From positions 992,001 to 1,056,000 of the forward strand of contig QANY01009110.1 of NCBI GenBank assembly GCA_003255025.1: a stretch of DNA of 64,000 nt, given 5' to 3'. Below the pieces are notes generated by a model that ran no database searches, was not told the DNA's origin, and saw only the letters and a program-made list of their open reading frames with translations. This document shows positions 45,684 to 60,367 of the stretch, one piece after another. The DNA comes from Datisca glomerata. Its lineage: Eukaryota > Streptophyta > Magnoliopsida > Cucurbitales > Datiscaceae. Within the stretch, counting starts at the first letter, position 1. Each line of letters starts with the position of its first letter. Made by a program: the position numbers and the translations under genes.

Positions 45684-47938
45684 AGATACATCATGCTAAT
45701 AGTCAATAAATTTCAACAATAGGAAGATGAGTAGATTTCTACAGAATTAAACAAATCAGTGAGAAGAGAAAAACACTAACTAAAACACTCAATTTTTAGG
45801 TACGAGCATTGTCTCATTGAAGAAGAAGGAAAACGATTCAATGAGTACCTGATTTTTCCACTTGAGCAACGTCTCGTAGAAGAATAAGCTTCAATCATGA
45901 AAAAAAATTGAAGATGAAGAAGAAGATCGATGTTACAAATAGGGGTGAAGAAAATGAAGTTGTAATAATGTGGCAATGGTAGATGCATTGGAGAATGTAT
46001 ATGAAAATGACACTAATTAGACTAAACCAGAAAATTATCATTTGTATTGAACGACAATATAGTAATTAATTGATTTTGGTGGTATTATGATATAGAACTC
46101 TTATTTAAAAAATGAATATTTTTTCTAAAATTATTTTTTATCTAAAGGAAAATGATATATTTTTTCAAATAACCTTATCTAATAAATGTGTGTGATAGCA
46201 AATATTGTAGAAATTTTCCTTTTTAACTTTATGACCAGATAAAGAAAGGGCATAAATTCCGTTTATCTTCTCCAAAAGTTCAAGGTATCTATTCAACTAG
46301 CTTTAAGTAAGAGCTATATGTATTCGAAATTTTAAGGTCTCAACTAGATTTAACTAGAGCTATAAATAGATATTATGACTAATTTACTTTCGCTCAATAT
46401 GGTCAACGTCTCTTTCAGCCCACGTGCGGATTCCACTAAGGACCAGCTGGTACGTGCCCCTTTGAAATTCCAACATCTTTATTTCTTTTATTTATACTGG
46501 TATAAAATTACATACTTTTTTTACGTGTTAAATAATTTAAAATATATGTCAAATTTAAAATTAATAAAATATTTAAATAAACACATTATTTTTAAAAATG
46601 ATTGTAAATATAAATTTAATGTAAAATAATAGTAATAATAAATACATTAGCTTATAAATAATATTGTGAAAATTTTAATATATAAAATTACTATTTGAAT
46701 GATATACAAAATGTTATTAGTCAATTTGTTAGATTCTGTCATATTAGATAGTTCATCTTTTTCAAAAAAAAATTATCTCAATTCATTTATATAAGCTTTC
46801 ATATTCTAATAACATAAAAATATTATATAATATCTAATTTGTATAAGTTTCTAACGAATAAATTACTTTTGACCCTAAAAAATCTCAAAATTCGTTTTTA
46901 CGGGCATTTATGTTTCTATTTACGTAATATTACTAAAATATTTAATTTTAAATACTATTTATAAATAATTTATTACTGAATAAAAAATAATATTTTAATA
47001 TATAAATTATATTAAATGAGATAATATGTGAAAACCCTTAATTGTACTATATCTGAAGGAGACTTAAAACGTAAAAGAAAAAATAATAAAATTTCTTCTC
47101 TTTAAGCCCCTTTTAATATATTTAGATTAATAGATACATGAGTGCGTTCACATGATAATTATAGTTTAGTTATTAATTACTAATGATAAAAAAATAAAAC
47201 ATATTCATTTTCTTTACTTGCTATGAAATAAGGAAAAATATACTAATTTTTAATATTTATGAATGTAAACTTATATTAGACATTCAATTAAATAATGTAC
47301 CAGACGATCATAGACTCTAGTTAAATAACAAAAGACCCTCACTAAATAGTTTGCCTTGCACATTATATATATAGAACTAGTTATTACTTAGTCATTAAAT
47401 TGTAGGAATATAGATTTTTGATATTGTACAAAAGTTTAGTGCTTGAACGTATCACACATAAAGTATAATGAGTTAAATTCAGAATTAGATGGATACTTGA
47501 TATCATTACTTTTTTAATATTATAAAAAATATTATTTCATTAATTTATCATATTCATAAGAAATAATTATATCATTAATAAATTGTTAGAAAATATATTG
47601 TTGTCTTTCTCTAAATTCATTTTATGGATATTCATGTTTCTAAGAACATAAATATTACATAATAATAAACTTTCAAGTTACTAATTGAACAAGTAAAAAT
47701 CGTTTATAAAGCCACGTAAGCGGACATTACCAATCGAGAGTACCACGTAAGCGGACATGACCAATCAAGGAAGGGATGTACGAATTACCACCGTGGCGAA
47801 GTGAGAAAAACCAGTTTGAACCGTAGATCTCATTATGTCCCATCAGGCGGCTCAAGCTTAATCAATTGTTGATAAAGATAAGTTAGACTCAATTAATTGT
47901 TACTGTAAATAAATTAAATCTGATATGATAAGCTCTAT
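45684..47938. other. AT-rich intergenic DNA
   Basis: No gene was recognised. A 31-bp direct repeat, CCACGTAAGCGGACATKACC, occurs at about 47712 and 47743. Confidence 0.5.
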
Positions 47939-47939
47939 C

Positions 47940-50900
47940 ATGGAGGGATATTTCGTTTATTTTCCATAAACTGAATGTGGATCCTTTCGTTAAGCCCGTG
48001 AAATAGAAGAAGCGGTCTTTCGCTCCCGAAAGAAAAGCGGCTATGAAAGAAGAGGTGAAGAAGTTGCTCGAAGCTAGATTCATCAGAGAAGTCAGCTACC
48101 CGAGGTGGCTAGCAAATATTGTGGTGGTAAAAAAGAAGAGTGGAAAGTGGATAATCTGTGTGGATTTTAATTACGAACCTAAATAAAGCTTGTCTAAATG
48201 ATGATTACATGTTTCCAAGGATCGATCAAATGGTGGACGCCACATCCGTACATGAGCACCTAAGCTTCATGGATGCTTATTATGTGTATAATTAGATGAA
48301 AATATTTCGATCTGATAAAGAAAAGACGTCTTTTATTACTGACTTTGAAATATTTTGCTATACTGTAATGTCATTTGGTTTGAAAAATGCAGGAGTGACG
48401 TATCGAATGTTAGTCAATAAAGTTTATGAAAGACAAATTGGAAAAATGATGGAAGTCTACGTTGACGACATGCTCGTAAAGGCAGAAAAGAGAGTTGACC
48501 ACATTCGCAACCTGAAGGAGGCTTTCTCTGCCGTGAGAGAAAGTAACATGGAATTAAATCAAGAAAATGTACTTTCGGAGTGGCAATATGGAAGTTTCTG
48601 GGACATATGATGAATTTTAGGGGGATAGAGTTCCACCAAGATCAAATAAAGGCGATCATGGAAGTAAAATCATCGCAATCAAAAAGGGAGATCTAAAGCT
48701 TTATGGGAAAGTTAGGGCGTTGAATAGATTATTGTCCAGATCAGCAAACAAGTGCATACCATTCTTCACCAAATTAAGAAAAAGTTCTAGACTTTAGTGG
48801 GACGAAGAGTGCGAAAAGGCTCTATGGAAAATCAAAGAATATTTAGCTTCATCTCCACTACTGTAAAAACCTTTACCAAGGGAAGACCTCATAATGTCTG
48901 AAACCACTATCAGTGCGACTCTAATCAGAACAAAAGGGGAATGTCAAAGACCAGTCTATTTTGTAAGTAAAATTTTTACAGCTGCAGAAGCTAAATACAG
49001 GAAAATAGAGAAGCTGGTACTTGCTTTGTTTGTTGTTGCAAAGAAGTCAGACATTATTTTTAGGCACACACCATAAATCTTGTAAGGGAATTCCCAATAA
49101 GTAGTCTTCTACACTCCATTGAGATAATTGGAAGACTTGTAAAGTGGGCAATAGAGTTGGGGGTATATGACATTCGATATGTTCCACGCACTGCCATAAA
49201 GGCGCAAGTCTTAGCAGATTTCATTGCCGAATTCACTTACAAAGACAATGAGCATTTCCATAGTGGTGGAAAAGGGATAGGGCAACTGGACTCTGTTGGT
49301 AGATGGAGCATCAAATCATCATGGAGCCGGAGCGGGAGTCGAGATTCAAAAACATGTGGTGAAACTTTTGAACAAACTCTGTCATTTGGATTTCAAGCAT
49401 CAAACAATGAAGCGGAGTACGAGGCACTGTTAGCTGGACCACGCCTCATGAATGAAACAAGGTGACAAGTATAAAAATATTCTGCGATTCAATGTTAGTT
49501 GCTAGCCAAATCGCAGGATAATACAATGCAAATAATAGCAGAATGGCGGAGTATTTGCAGAGTGTCAAGGAAATGTTATAATTGTTCAAAAGCTATGAGA
49601 TTACATAAGTTCCTAGAGTAGAAAACTCAAGAGCAGATGCTCGGGAAAATTTGGGGTCATCGGCCCAATTCCCGTTCAAAAAAATGGTTACCATATAATA
49701 TCTGAGCGAGTCAAGTACAAAGACACCCATATAAGCGGAAGTCACAGCGAGGAATTACGAATATCACTGGCGAAAGAGCATTGTACAATACCTCATGTAC
49801 CAAGAGCTCCTAGCTAATAAAATGGAAGCTCGGAAGCTCCAGCAACGGAGTGTGCAGTATACCATGATCGATGGGGATCTGTATAAAAGGTCACTCTCGG
49901 GCCCATATCTCAAATGCATTTCCTTAACAGAGGTCAAGTACGTATTGGGCGAAGTACACAAAGGAATCTGTGGAACCATTCAGGCGTGAGATCTTTGGCA
50001 AACAAGTTATTAAATGAAGGGTAATGCTGGCTAAAGATGAAAGAGGAAGCAAAATCTTTTGTAAAGAAGTCTGACAAGTTCCAACGGTATGCTTCCATTT
50101 TGAAGATGGCTCCCAAAGAATTACAAACGTTTGTGAGCCCTTGGTCGTTCATGTATTGGGGAATCGATGTAGTTGGGCCACTACCGATGGCTCTCATTCA
50201 GAAAAGGTTCTTAATGGTCACAACTGACTGCTTTACAAAGTGGATAGAAGCGGAAGCATTAGTAAGAGTACATGAAGAGGAGGTAATACAATTCTTATGG
50301 AAAAATATTATTTGCAGGTACGGGATCCCCAAAGTGCTTGTTTCTAATAATGGGTTTTGGTTCATTGGAAGTCAAGTGAAAAGCTTTTGTGATGACCTTG
50401 GGATAAAGAGTAGACTGTCAAATCCTTACTACCCTTAAGGCAACAGGCAAACAGAAAGATCAAACAGAACAATACTAAAAAATCTAAAAAAAAACAGTTG
50501 AAAGCTGCCAAAGGGAAGTGGGTTGAGGAATTGTCATCAGTTCTATGGGCGCTGGAGAAAACACCTTTCGCCCTAAAATTTTGGGTAGAAGTTGTTATAC
50601 CAGTCAAAATTGGGTGCCTCACAGTGAAATCATGAATAAATGAAGTAAAAAACGCAAAACGGATGACTAGAACTTTGAACTTTTTGGAGGAAAATAGAGA
50701 GGCAGCTCTATTGAGAATGACCAATTACAACTAGAAAATAAGAAAGTAATTTCAAAAGAGAGTTAAAGGATGACAATTTCAAACGGGAGATCTTGTGCTG
50801 AAGAGAAATTTTCAGTCAAATGCAGGCGAATTGGGGATAAATTGGGAAGGACTTTTCATAGTCAAAGCAGTTAGAGGAAACAGATCTTACTATTTAATTA

Positions 50901-50965
50901 CCAACGAGGGAAGTGACTTATCCCAGCCTTTGAATGCTTTACATTTGTGCAAATATTATGTGTAA
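47940..50965 (+). pseudogene. Ty3/gypsy (Tat-type) pol pseudogene: RT, RNase H, extra RNase H, integrase
   Basis: Order on +: RT start FAPERKAAMKEEVKKLLEA (about 48020) and VVVKKKSGKW; RT catalytic YVDD at 48458-48469; RNase H with RPVYFVSKIFTAAEAKYRKIE (first part near 48950); a second, archaeal-type RNase H region with ASNNEAEYEALLAG (about 49390); and integrase core WGIDVVGPLPMALIQKRFL (about 50155) with TTDCFTKWIEAEA. The second catalytic Asp of integrase reads Asn (SNNG, about 50344). A second RNase H between RT/RH and integrase is the mark of the Tat lineage (Ogre/Retand relatives). Many stops and shifts are present. No LTRs were identified around it. Confidence 0.75.
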
Positions 50966-51059
50966 TTATTCTCTTTTACAGTGAAAATGATTTTATCCGT
51001 GGTTTTTTTCCCGGTTCAGGGTTTTCCACGTAAAAATATTATGATTTTTTTTCTTTTCT

Positions 51060-51200
51060 TAAAAATCAAAAGAAATGGGCCCGTGAGCTTAAAAAAAAGT
51101 TTAATTCCATGAAGATTTTTGTCTTTGAGCATTGTCTTCTAAGAAAAATGGGACCTTGAGCTCACGAAGAGCTTAAGCCCATGAAGATACTTGTATATGT
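51060..51200. repeat. Two imperfect copies of a 70-bp unit after the gypsy pol
   Basis: AAATGGGCCCGTGAGCTTAA (about 51073) and AAATGGGACCTTGAGCTCAC (about 51147) begin related stretches that both contain CCATGAAGAT. They probably belong to the 3' non-coding part of the gypsy element. Confidence 0.5.
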
Positions 51201-52474
51201 ACAAGAGGATTAAGGTCGTAGATAATGAATAAAATTATTAGCAATATATTAAAGAATGAAATCTTTAATGAATAGTTGCTAGCACAAATCAATAAGCATT
51301 ATGGATGCATGTGATCTAGATCCGGATCATTGATGTGGATATATATCTTAGTGAAAGTACTTTTTATAATAAAATTATATATGACATGACCGATGTAGAT
51401 TAATATCTTTATTAACTTACCATTTATCATAAAAAATTAATACAAATCAATCTAATGATCATATGTAGATCAGTCTGAATACTGAGTAGTCATGAACTCA
51501 TATGTATATCTACTGGATCTTTTGATTCACTCGTTAAGGTTTGTTTATAAAACATACTGGTGAATTTTGTTTTGGAGATTCAATGATATGGATGGCTGGG
51601 AAGATGATCTTACAATATTTGAAATCCAAATTTTTCTAATGGATCGTATTTTAGTTTCCTTAAGTGTTAATTCAGGAACTGAATGATTATTGAGCTCAAA
51701 TTTATTATACGATTATAAATTAGTAATTCACTAGTTATTAATGGTAGTCAATGATCAAGAGGTAATTAGAAGAGTAACATGATAGGAACAATAGCTAATT
51801 AGACAAGTAAAATGATCATTTTTACCAGCTCTAATTTATGAACTAATAATTGGAGGACAAAACTATATGAAATGATTACATTAATGGATACACGAGAATA
51901 CTCTGTAAATATATTATGTAATCTCTAAGAGTGCAATTTCATATTTATAGTAGAGTAATAATAGAATTAATAAATAAGATTATTTAATTAAAGAGTTTAA
52001 TTAATAAACTGGTTTATTAGAGCTTAGGATTCTTAGTCAATGGTCTCCAAGTCATCTCTGTACTACACAGTCTAGGGTGTTAATATTTAAGACATGAGAA
52101 AAGGACTCACTTGCAAAAGGAATTATATTTCTGGCGCAAGTATATAATAATGAGATAATTATGTATGATTAATTAATTAAGAACTAATTAATTGAATTAT
52201 TTAATGTAATTTTTCAGAAATTATCATTAAATAATAATATCGGTTAATTTTGTGTTAATCAATAAGTGAGATAAAATATCTAATTTATAAAATTAGATAA
52301 TGTCCAATTTTTATGAGATAATAATTTTAATTTTGAATTAACTAAATATATTGTTTGAACTAACAGAGAAGTTAGTTGATAGAGATAATCACATAAGTTA
52401 ATTTTTGAATTAACTAATATGTAGATATTTATCTGACTAAAATAAATAATAAATTTGTAAAAATTGTCACGTGG
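51201..52474. other. AT-rich DNA between gypsy and copia elements
   Basis: No ORF or recognisable LTR boundary. The 3' LTR of the gypsy element may lie here, but I could not define it. Confidence 0.4.
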
Positions 52475-52479
52475 CATGT

Positions 52480-54240
52480 GTTGAAATTATGTCTATAAAG
52501 TATGGTGTAATAACTATTTATGAGTATTTACTTATTTTATGACATTTTGTATAACTGAATATTATGAATGAATGAAAATTTATCTATTAATTAAAGTGTG
52601 TTTATAATTTACTCAAGTTCTGGAACTGCTATCAACATAAGAAAAGTAAATACTGAGGGGTCTTCTAGATAAAATCTTCTGAAATAGTTTAGAATATTAT
52701 TCACAGTCTTAGGATCGACTGAGCAATCAAGTCTGATTACAACTGTTAGGTTGAACCAAATAATGCTCCTCTTGGGTTGAATAGACTAGTTGTGGAACAT
52801 GTTGAATAGACTAGTAACAAATTAGTTTGGAGTAAAACCATTTATCTAGTACTAAATCTAATTGTTACACCTCAAAAGTATTTTCGTAATTACATTAATT
52901 CTGAGTTGAATACGAAACTTGACATATTTATTTACGATCTTTGATACGTCAAAGGAGTGAGTTTGAATTGTTAGACAATAACTCGGCTGTTCGGATCGCG
53001 ATCCAACTATGTTGGAGTTGCGTGATTCACAAATATGAAAATTCGTGGTTAGATTGTAAAATGCAACAATATCACCTTATGTTTTATTGATAGGTGTGTG
53101 AATAAATTAACCTGGCTAGGTACTCGATTAAATGTATCAATGAATAAGACATGCGGAATTGTACGAGACAATTCACTATTATGTCTTTCTTATTCACAGT
53201 CAATAAATGATTTAAGGAAATAATAACAGTGGGGTAAAACAATAATTTTATATCTCTCTCTTGTTACTGATATGGACCGAGAAATAAAAGTGTTTATTTG
53301 CACCAACAAAAAATGTAGGGTGCTGAATTGAGAGTTGAGTCAGCATTTAGTGGAGTCGTATGATGTCAGGATTAAATAGATCAGGAATACATAGAGATAA
53401 ATTCACCGGGGTATTTGAATCCTATAAATTTATTTATGTGGATCTATTCGGTCTCAAGAGTGGCTCATGAGAATAAGAATAGAAGAAACAATATCAGTTG
53501 GACCAAAATGTGTTTTGGAGATAAGACGTATTTCATGAACTCGTATTGATATGTGTTTTAGAGACAAGCAATTAATTGACATTCAAATTACTTAATTTAT
53601 GGTTGGATAATTAGTAAATAAGATAAATTAATCAGTTAATTGATAGAGATTAATTTAAATTTATGAATTTTGGATTGATGAATTTGGACATAATATTGAC
53701 TTTAATGGGAGATGTAATTTTCGGCAATTATAGATTATGGGTGGAAATTTTGAAAATTGCACATATATGAGGTATATGTGAAAATTCTAAAATAATATAT
53801 ATTTAAGTGATCACATTAGGGTTACCTAACCTAACTAGGCTGACACAACCCTAATAACACAGAGCAGAAAAATGTTTCTCTCTCCCCTTCCTACTGAGAA
53901 CCAACACTTAATTCTTAATGATGTTCTTGCGAGATATACTTCTGAATCTAACAAGTGGTTGTTGATGAGAAAACCAATTGCAGTTCTTGGATTTGAAGAT
54001 CGAAGAACGCGAAGCATTTAATAAGAATTCCACCAATTCAGAAAGTCTCCGATAGAACAAAAATGTATAAATCATTTCTACCTTTTTATTGAATACGTTT
54101 AACTTTGTATGCATAATCGGATGTATGGTTTTAATATTTAATATGATTAATTTGGTTGATATAAATTTTTTTGATATTCTTCCCATGAACCGTTCGTGAT
54201 TCGATGATTTTTTTTCAAATTTTTAAAACTCGATTCAATA
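52480..54240 (+). repeat. Left LTR of the copia element
   Basis: 1761 bp. It ends in CAATA instead of the canonical ACA seen in the right LTR, consistent with point mutation after insertion. Confidence 0.85.
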
Positions 54241-54242
54241 AT

Positions 54243-54255
54243 TGGTATCAGATCC
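54243..54255 (+). promoter_or_regulatory. Primer-binding site of the copia element
   Basis: TGGTATCAGATCC, 3 bp after the left LTR, matches the 3' end complement of initiator tRNA-Met except for one base (usual AGAGCC). Confidence 0.8.
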
Positions 54256-55560
54256 TTGATTTCTTGATTATGCATATTCTGTGATTAAACGTAAATATCG
54301 TTAGATGTTGTGATATTAGCGTATTTTTGTATGGTAGATCCAAAATTATATTGGATGTATTTTATGAATGGATCTCGATCTATTGGCTCTAGGCGTGTTG
54401 TTTTTCAATCATAGAATTGATGTTCGCCGAAATTGAGGCATATAATTTTATGTAATTTATTTTCCTGTAAAAGTTATATTTTTTTAAATTCCATGTAATT
54501 TGTCACTGCCTCGAAAAGTCACCGTCGAAATCGCCGCCCTCATTGTCGCCGCTGTGGACTCCGCCGCCCGTCGTCATGCAACCCCACCTCCTACTGTCCA
54601 TTATCGTGTCCTACATGGTGACTAGGGTTTCTGAAATCCTGAGCGATAACAATTAGGGTTCAGGAAACCCTGTGATGTTTTCCAAAACCACTAATCTCAT
54701 CTTTTATCTTTAAATTTTTTTATTTTTAATTTTAGATTTTAAACCGATAAAAGATAATTAAGATTTAAAAAATAATTATCTAATTTTATCTATTTATCAT
54801 TTGAATTTTTAATTCAAAAGATAATTATCTATTTTATCCTTTTATCTTTTGAATTTTGAATTCAAAAGGCTAATTATCCATTTTATCTACTTTATTTTTT
54901 GAATTTTGAATTTAAAAGATAATTATCTATTTATCTTTTATATTTTAAATTTTAAAAATATTTTAAAGGGATTATTTAATTAGGAAAATAGTTTTCCTTA
55001 ACTAAAGGGTTTTGATCAAAATTTTGAATTTCGAAATTAGGACTGCATTGTTGTAAAGAGTTACAAAATTGGTGAAACTTCCTGAAGGACGATGAGACAA
55101 TCACAGGCCCCATGAATACTAGCATTTAAATTAATTATAATTTATTTATTATTCTTTTATGGAGGTTAATTTTGAATGGATGATTTATTATTAATATCGT
55201 ATCATTATATAACATGCCATATAAAAATAGGGATGTGCCAATATCAAAATGTCATGTAACATGTACAGGCATCATTGTTGTCTAATTTATAATGAGGTAT
55301 AATTTAAATACAATGTAAATTTTATAAAAGTTAGAAACTTGAGAATCGTGTCGCTTTGAGTCATCGAGTTGATGAAGAAACTAAACTTATAAAGGAAGTG
55401 GTGAGGCAGGACTCTCCCTAGACGGAATGTTAGTTCATGATAACATTTAAAGCCGATAAATTGGTTAAACACTTTGACCGAAGCACATTGGAATCCTTTA
55501 TAGGGGCTAGTCAATGGTGCTAAGGTGACCAAAATAATTATTGATTGGTTGATCTAGAGC
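54256..55560 (+). pseudogene. Expected gag region of the copia element, not recognisable
   Basis: This is where copia gag should lie. The stretch contains a CG-rich patch (about 54510-54600), then AT-rich repeated words (GATAATTATCTATTTTATC, about 54745-54950), and no recognisable gag or CCHC finger. It is either replaced or decayed beyond recognition. Confidence 0.4.
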
Positions 55561-58420
55561 TGATAAAGGAATCGCAAGTTTCTAGAGAAGTAAACTTTAC
55601 TGAAAGCAAGCCTTCCACTTCTGGCGACAAAAGGAAACATAAGAGAGGTCTGAAGAAAGCTAAGAATTCAGTTTGAATTTCATTCATAAAGATATTAGTA
55701 TTTTTAAAATGACTACTTAATTAATATTGCACGTTTGATAAATAAATTATTTTACGTAAAACCAATAGTTCCAATGATAAATGACATTACAGTAAATACT
55801 AATTTACAAAAAGATAGTACGAGGTTGAAGTATGACTCAATCGATCTAACCTATTTGTGACACTTACGTCTTGGCCACATTAGCATGGGATTAAAAAACT
55901 TGCAAAGGATGGTCCATTGCAAACTTTAAGTGTGAGATCACTACCCATATGTGACTCCTATATAGAAGATAAAATGACCAAGAGACCATTTTCTCGAATG
56001 GTGAAAGAGCTACTCGATGCCTCAAACTCGTACATAGTGATGTATGTGGGGTCATTGAATATCCAAGCAAGAGAAGGTTATGAATACTTGTAACATTCAC
56101 TGATGACTACTCACGTTTTGGACATGTTTATCTAGTGCACCAAAAAACTGAAACTTTTGAAAAGTTCAAAGAGTACAAGGCTATGGTTGAAAAGCAATTA
56201 GAGAAATAAATCAAAATACTACGATCCGATCATGGTGGAGAGTACTTGCAAGGAGAGTTCGTAGACTTTCTTAAGGAAGAATGTATTCTTTTTCACCTTA
56301 CAGCACCTGACACTCTATAAGAGAATGATGTATCAAAGAGAAAGAATCAAACTCTGATGGATATGGTTAGATTCATGATGAGTTATTCATCCCTCCCATA
56401 TTCATTTTGGGGATATTCCTTGGAAACGATAACATATATTCTGAACCAAGTTTCATCAAAAACGGTGCCTTGCACGTCATATTAAAGAAGGAATGGATGA
56501 AAGTCGTCCGTTAACCACTTTTAATATGGGGGTGCCTAGCACATGTTCTGAAACAGAAGACATGCAAGTGGGCCAGTCGATCAAAATTATGTATGTTTGT
56601 AAGATATCTCAAAGGAACGAATGGGTATGTCTTTTATAGTCTGATTGACAAGAAAATATTTGTAAGCATCGATGCACATTTTCTTGAATAAGACTACATA
56701 ATAAGTGTGAAGCAGAGAAACACTCTCGTGTTAGAGGAATTAATGAGTATGAGGACAACGACTCCCCAATCAGGAATTGATTTTGATTCAATAATGAAAG
56801 AACCACATATAAGGTGAGAGCCTATGGAGCCTCGACGTAGTAGGAGGGTGTGAGACAGCCTGACAGGTACATGTTTTATGGAGATGCCTTAATAGCAGTC
56901 TCAAATAAGGATCATGATGAACCTGTCTCCTACTCATAAGTCATGGTTGGTCCTGAAACAAACCTATGGGAATAAGCCATGAACGTTGAGATACATTCGA
57001 TGTACTCGAACGGAGTCTAAAAACTTGTAGATCTCCTAAAGGGGTAAAACCTGTAGGGTGTAAATTGATCTATAAGAAAAAGATAGGTCAAAATGGGAAT
57101 GTGGAGACATTCAAAACTAGGCTAGTAGCCAATGGCTACACCCAAAAGGAAGGTATAGACTATGAGGATAACTTCTAGCTGGTAGTCATGCTTAACTCGA
57201 TCCAAATCCTCTTATCCATTGTTGCTGCCCTCGATTATGAAATGTGGCAGATGAACATCAAGACTGCTTTTCTGAATCACAATCTTGAAGAGCATATTAA
57301 TATGGTTCAACTAGACAAGTTCATGGAGAAAGGCCAATAATGCAATGTTTGCAAACTGCTAAAGTCCATTTATAGACTTGAGCAAGCGTCACGGTCGTAG
57401 AATGTTAGATTCGATGAAACTATCAAGAACTTTGATTTTGAATAGTTAGTGGATGCACCATGTGAATATAAGCTGATACATGAAAGTAAAGTGGTTTTTC
57501 TAGTCTTGTACGTAGATGATATTCTACTCATTAGGAATGATGTAGAAAAATTATTTGATGTAAAGATTTGGCTTGCAAAGCAATTTAATATGAAAGATCT
57601 TGGAGAAGCTGCATTTGTCCTAAGTATTCAGATCTTTCGGGATCGGAAGAACATACAAGTGACACTGTCTCAAGCATATTATATTGATAAGATGATGAAT
57701 CACTTTAGTATGCAAGACTCTAAGAAGGGATATCTTTCTTTCAGGCTTGGAGCCAGCCTCTTCAAGGAGCAGTCTCCTAAGACTCCTCAAGAAAAGGAAA
57801 AAATGAGAAAGATTCCCTATTCTTCATCCGTAGGAAGCCTCATGTATGCGATATTTTTCACTAGCCAAACATTTGCTACGCTGTGGGCGTGGTGAGTTAT
57901 TTCCAATCTAATCATAGAATCGAGCATTGGAATGCCATCAAGCATATCCTTAAGTATCTTAGGAGAACAATGAACTACATGCTTTTGTATTCAGCTATTA
58001 ACCTGAAGATACGAGGTATACTAATTCTAATTTCTAAGCAGACAATTATTCTAGGAGTTTCATTTCAGGATTGATGTTCATCTTGAATGGTGGAACAGTT
58101 ATATGGAGAACTATCAAACAATCTTGCATTGTTGATTCTACCATAGAAGTTGAATATATGGCAATTTGTGAAGTTTCTAAGGAGGATGTATGTCTTAGAA
58201 AGCTCTTGAAGACTCTGGAAATTGTTCTAGAAGCTGACAAGACCATGACACTTTATTCCGATAACAGTGGGGTTGCAACAAACTTGAAGGAACTAAGGAG
58301 CCACAAACGATCCAAGCACATAGAGCGTAAGTATCATATGATGAGAGAGATTTTTCAACGTGCAAATGTTGTAGTTACACACATATCGACGGTCAAAACC
58401 TAATAGATCCATTCATGAAG
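55560..58420 (+). pseudogene. Copia pol pseudogene (integrase, RT, RNase H)
   Basis: Landmarks: RLGHISMGLKNLQ-like zinc-region remnant (about 55877); integrase core FTDDYSRFGHVYLVHQKTET (about 56096) and RSDHGGEYLQGEF (about 56225); RT end with LYVDDILLI (about 57507), LAKQFNMKDLGEAAFVLSI and QAYYIDKMMNHF; then PYSSSVGSLMYA; and RNase H with STIEVEYMAICEVSKE and TLYSDNSGVATNL (about 58240). Frames switch several times and the first half of RT is heavily interrupted. Only 57449-57895 and 58071-58403 are open for more than 100 codons. Confidence 0.8.
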
Positions 58421-58507
58421 ACTTTAAGTGAGAAAGTCTTTGATGGTCATCTGGAGGGAATGGGGATACGAAATTATATACTCATACTTTAGTCCAAGTG
58501 AGAGATT

Positions 58508-60351
58508 GTTGAAATTATATCCATAAAGTAGGGTGTAATAACTATTTATGAGTATTTAGTTATTTCTCTGACATTTTATATTATCAAATTTTATGAATAA
58601 ATGAAAGTTTTTCTATAATTAAAGTGTGTTTATAATTTACTCAAATCTTGGAACTATTGTCAACGTAAGAAGAGTAAAAACTAAGGGGTCTTCTAGACAA
58701 ACTCTTCTAAAATAGTTCACAACGTTATTCGCAGTCTTAGGATCGACTAAGCAATCGAGTCTAATTACGACATTTAGGTTGAACCAAAGGATGCAGATCT
58801 TAGGGCATAGGAGAGGGGACTCTAACGGTTGACCTAAACATGTTGTGGAACATGTTGAAAAGATCAATAACAAATTAGTTTAGAGTACAACCGTTTATCT
58901 AGCTCCAAATCTAATTGTTACACCTTAAGGGTATTTTCATATTACCTTAATCCTGAGGTAAATATGAAACTTGACCTAGTTAGTTACGATCTTTGATACG
59001 TCAAATGAGTGAGCTCGAATTGCCAGACAATACATCAGCTGTTGGAATCGTGATTCACAGATATGGAAATCTGTGGTTAGATTGTAAAATGCAACAATAT
59101 CACACTATGCTTTATTGATGGATGTGTGAATAAATTAACTTGTCGAGGTACTCGATGAAATGTATCATTGAATAAGATATCAGAATCATACGAGACAATT
59201 CACTATTATGGCTTTCTTATTTACAATCAATAAAGGAGATAAGGAAATAATAACATAGGGTAAAATGGTAATTTACATCCTTATCTTGTTATTGATATTC
59301 ACGAAGGATAATATGTTAAAATATTTTATGGACCGTGAAACAAAAAATGTAGCGCGCATGAATCAGAAGTTGATTTCCCATCAAACCTATAGTGGAATCG
59401 TACGATGTCAGGATTAAATAGGTAAGAAATTTATAGATATAAATTCGTCAGGTATTTGAATCATATAGTTTTATTCATGTGGCTCCATTCAATTTAAAAA
59501 ATAGCTCATGAGGACAGGAATAGAAGAATCAACATCAGTTAAACCAAAATGTGTTTTGGAGATAAGACGTATTTCATGAACTCATATATGATGGGTGTTG
59601 TCACTTAATTAGTGAAGAGCGATTAATTGATGTTCAAATTAATTAATTTATTATGTTCTAATTATTAGATAATTAGTAAATAAGAGAAATTAATTAATTA
59701 ATTGTTGTAGATCAATTTTAATTTATCAATTTTGACTGATGAATTTAGACATGACACTCACTTAAATGGGAGACAATTTTTTATATATTATGGGGGTGGA
59801 TTTCAGAAATTACACATATACGGGGTATATGTGAAAATTCCAAAATTATATATATTTAGGTGATGGCATTAGGGTTACCTAACCTAACTGGGTTGACACA
59901 ACCTTAATCACACAGAACATAAAAATGTTTCTCTCTCCCCCTCTTACTTTTGCTGCCAAAATCACCGGAGGAATAGAAAAATTTGATTTTTCTTCCTCAG
60001 TTGTTTTGAGAGCCCACACTCAGTTCCTAACGATGTCCTTGCGAGATATACTTTTGAATCCAACGAGTGTTTTTTGGTACAAAGACTAATTGAAGTTCTT
60101 GGATTTGAAGATCGAAGAACGCAAATCATTTAATAAGGATTCCACCAATTCTGAAAGTCTCTGATACAACGAAAAAGTATAAATCATTTCTACCTCTTTA
60201 TTGAATACACTTAAGTTTGTAAGCATAATTGGATGTATGATTTTAATATTTAATATGATTAAATTGGTTGATGTAAAAAATATTGATATTCTGCCCACAA
60301 ACCATCTGTGGTTCAATGATTTTTCTTAAATTTTTAAAACTCAATCAAACA
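58508..60351 (+). repeat. Right LTR of the copia element
   Basis: 1844 bp with TG...CA ends. It contains about 70 bp (about 59948-60017, including GCTGCCAAAATCACCGGAGG) that the left LTR lacks, so the left LTR probably suffered a deletion. Confidence 0.85.
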
Positions 60352-60367
60352 GCATGTTGGACTGTCA

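Larger units (their letters stand above)
52480..60351 (+). mobile_element. Ty1/copia retrotransposon, full-length but broken, 7.9 kb
   Basis: Left LTR 52480-54240 and right LTR 58508-60351 both start TGTTGAAATTAT. GCATG flanks the element exactly (52475-52479 and 60352-60356). An initiator-Met type primer-binding site follows the left LTR, and a purine-rich GTGAGAGA stretch precedes the right one. The integrase-RT-RNase H order is that of copia. The perfect target duplication fits a single insertion with little later rearrangement, yet the coding region has many stops. Confidence 0.9.
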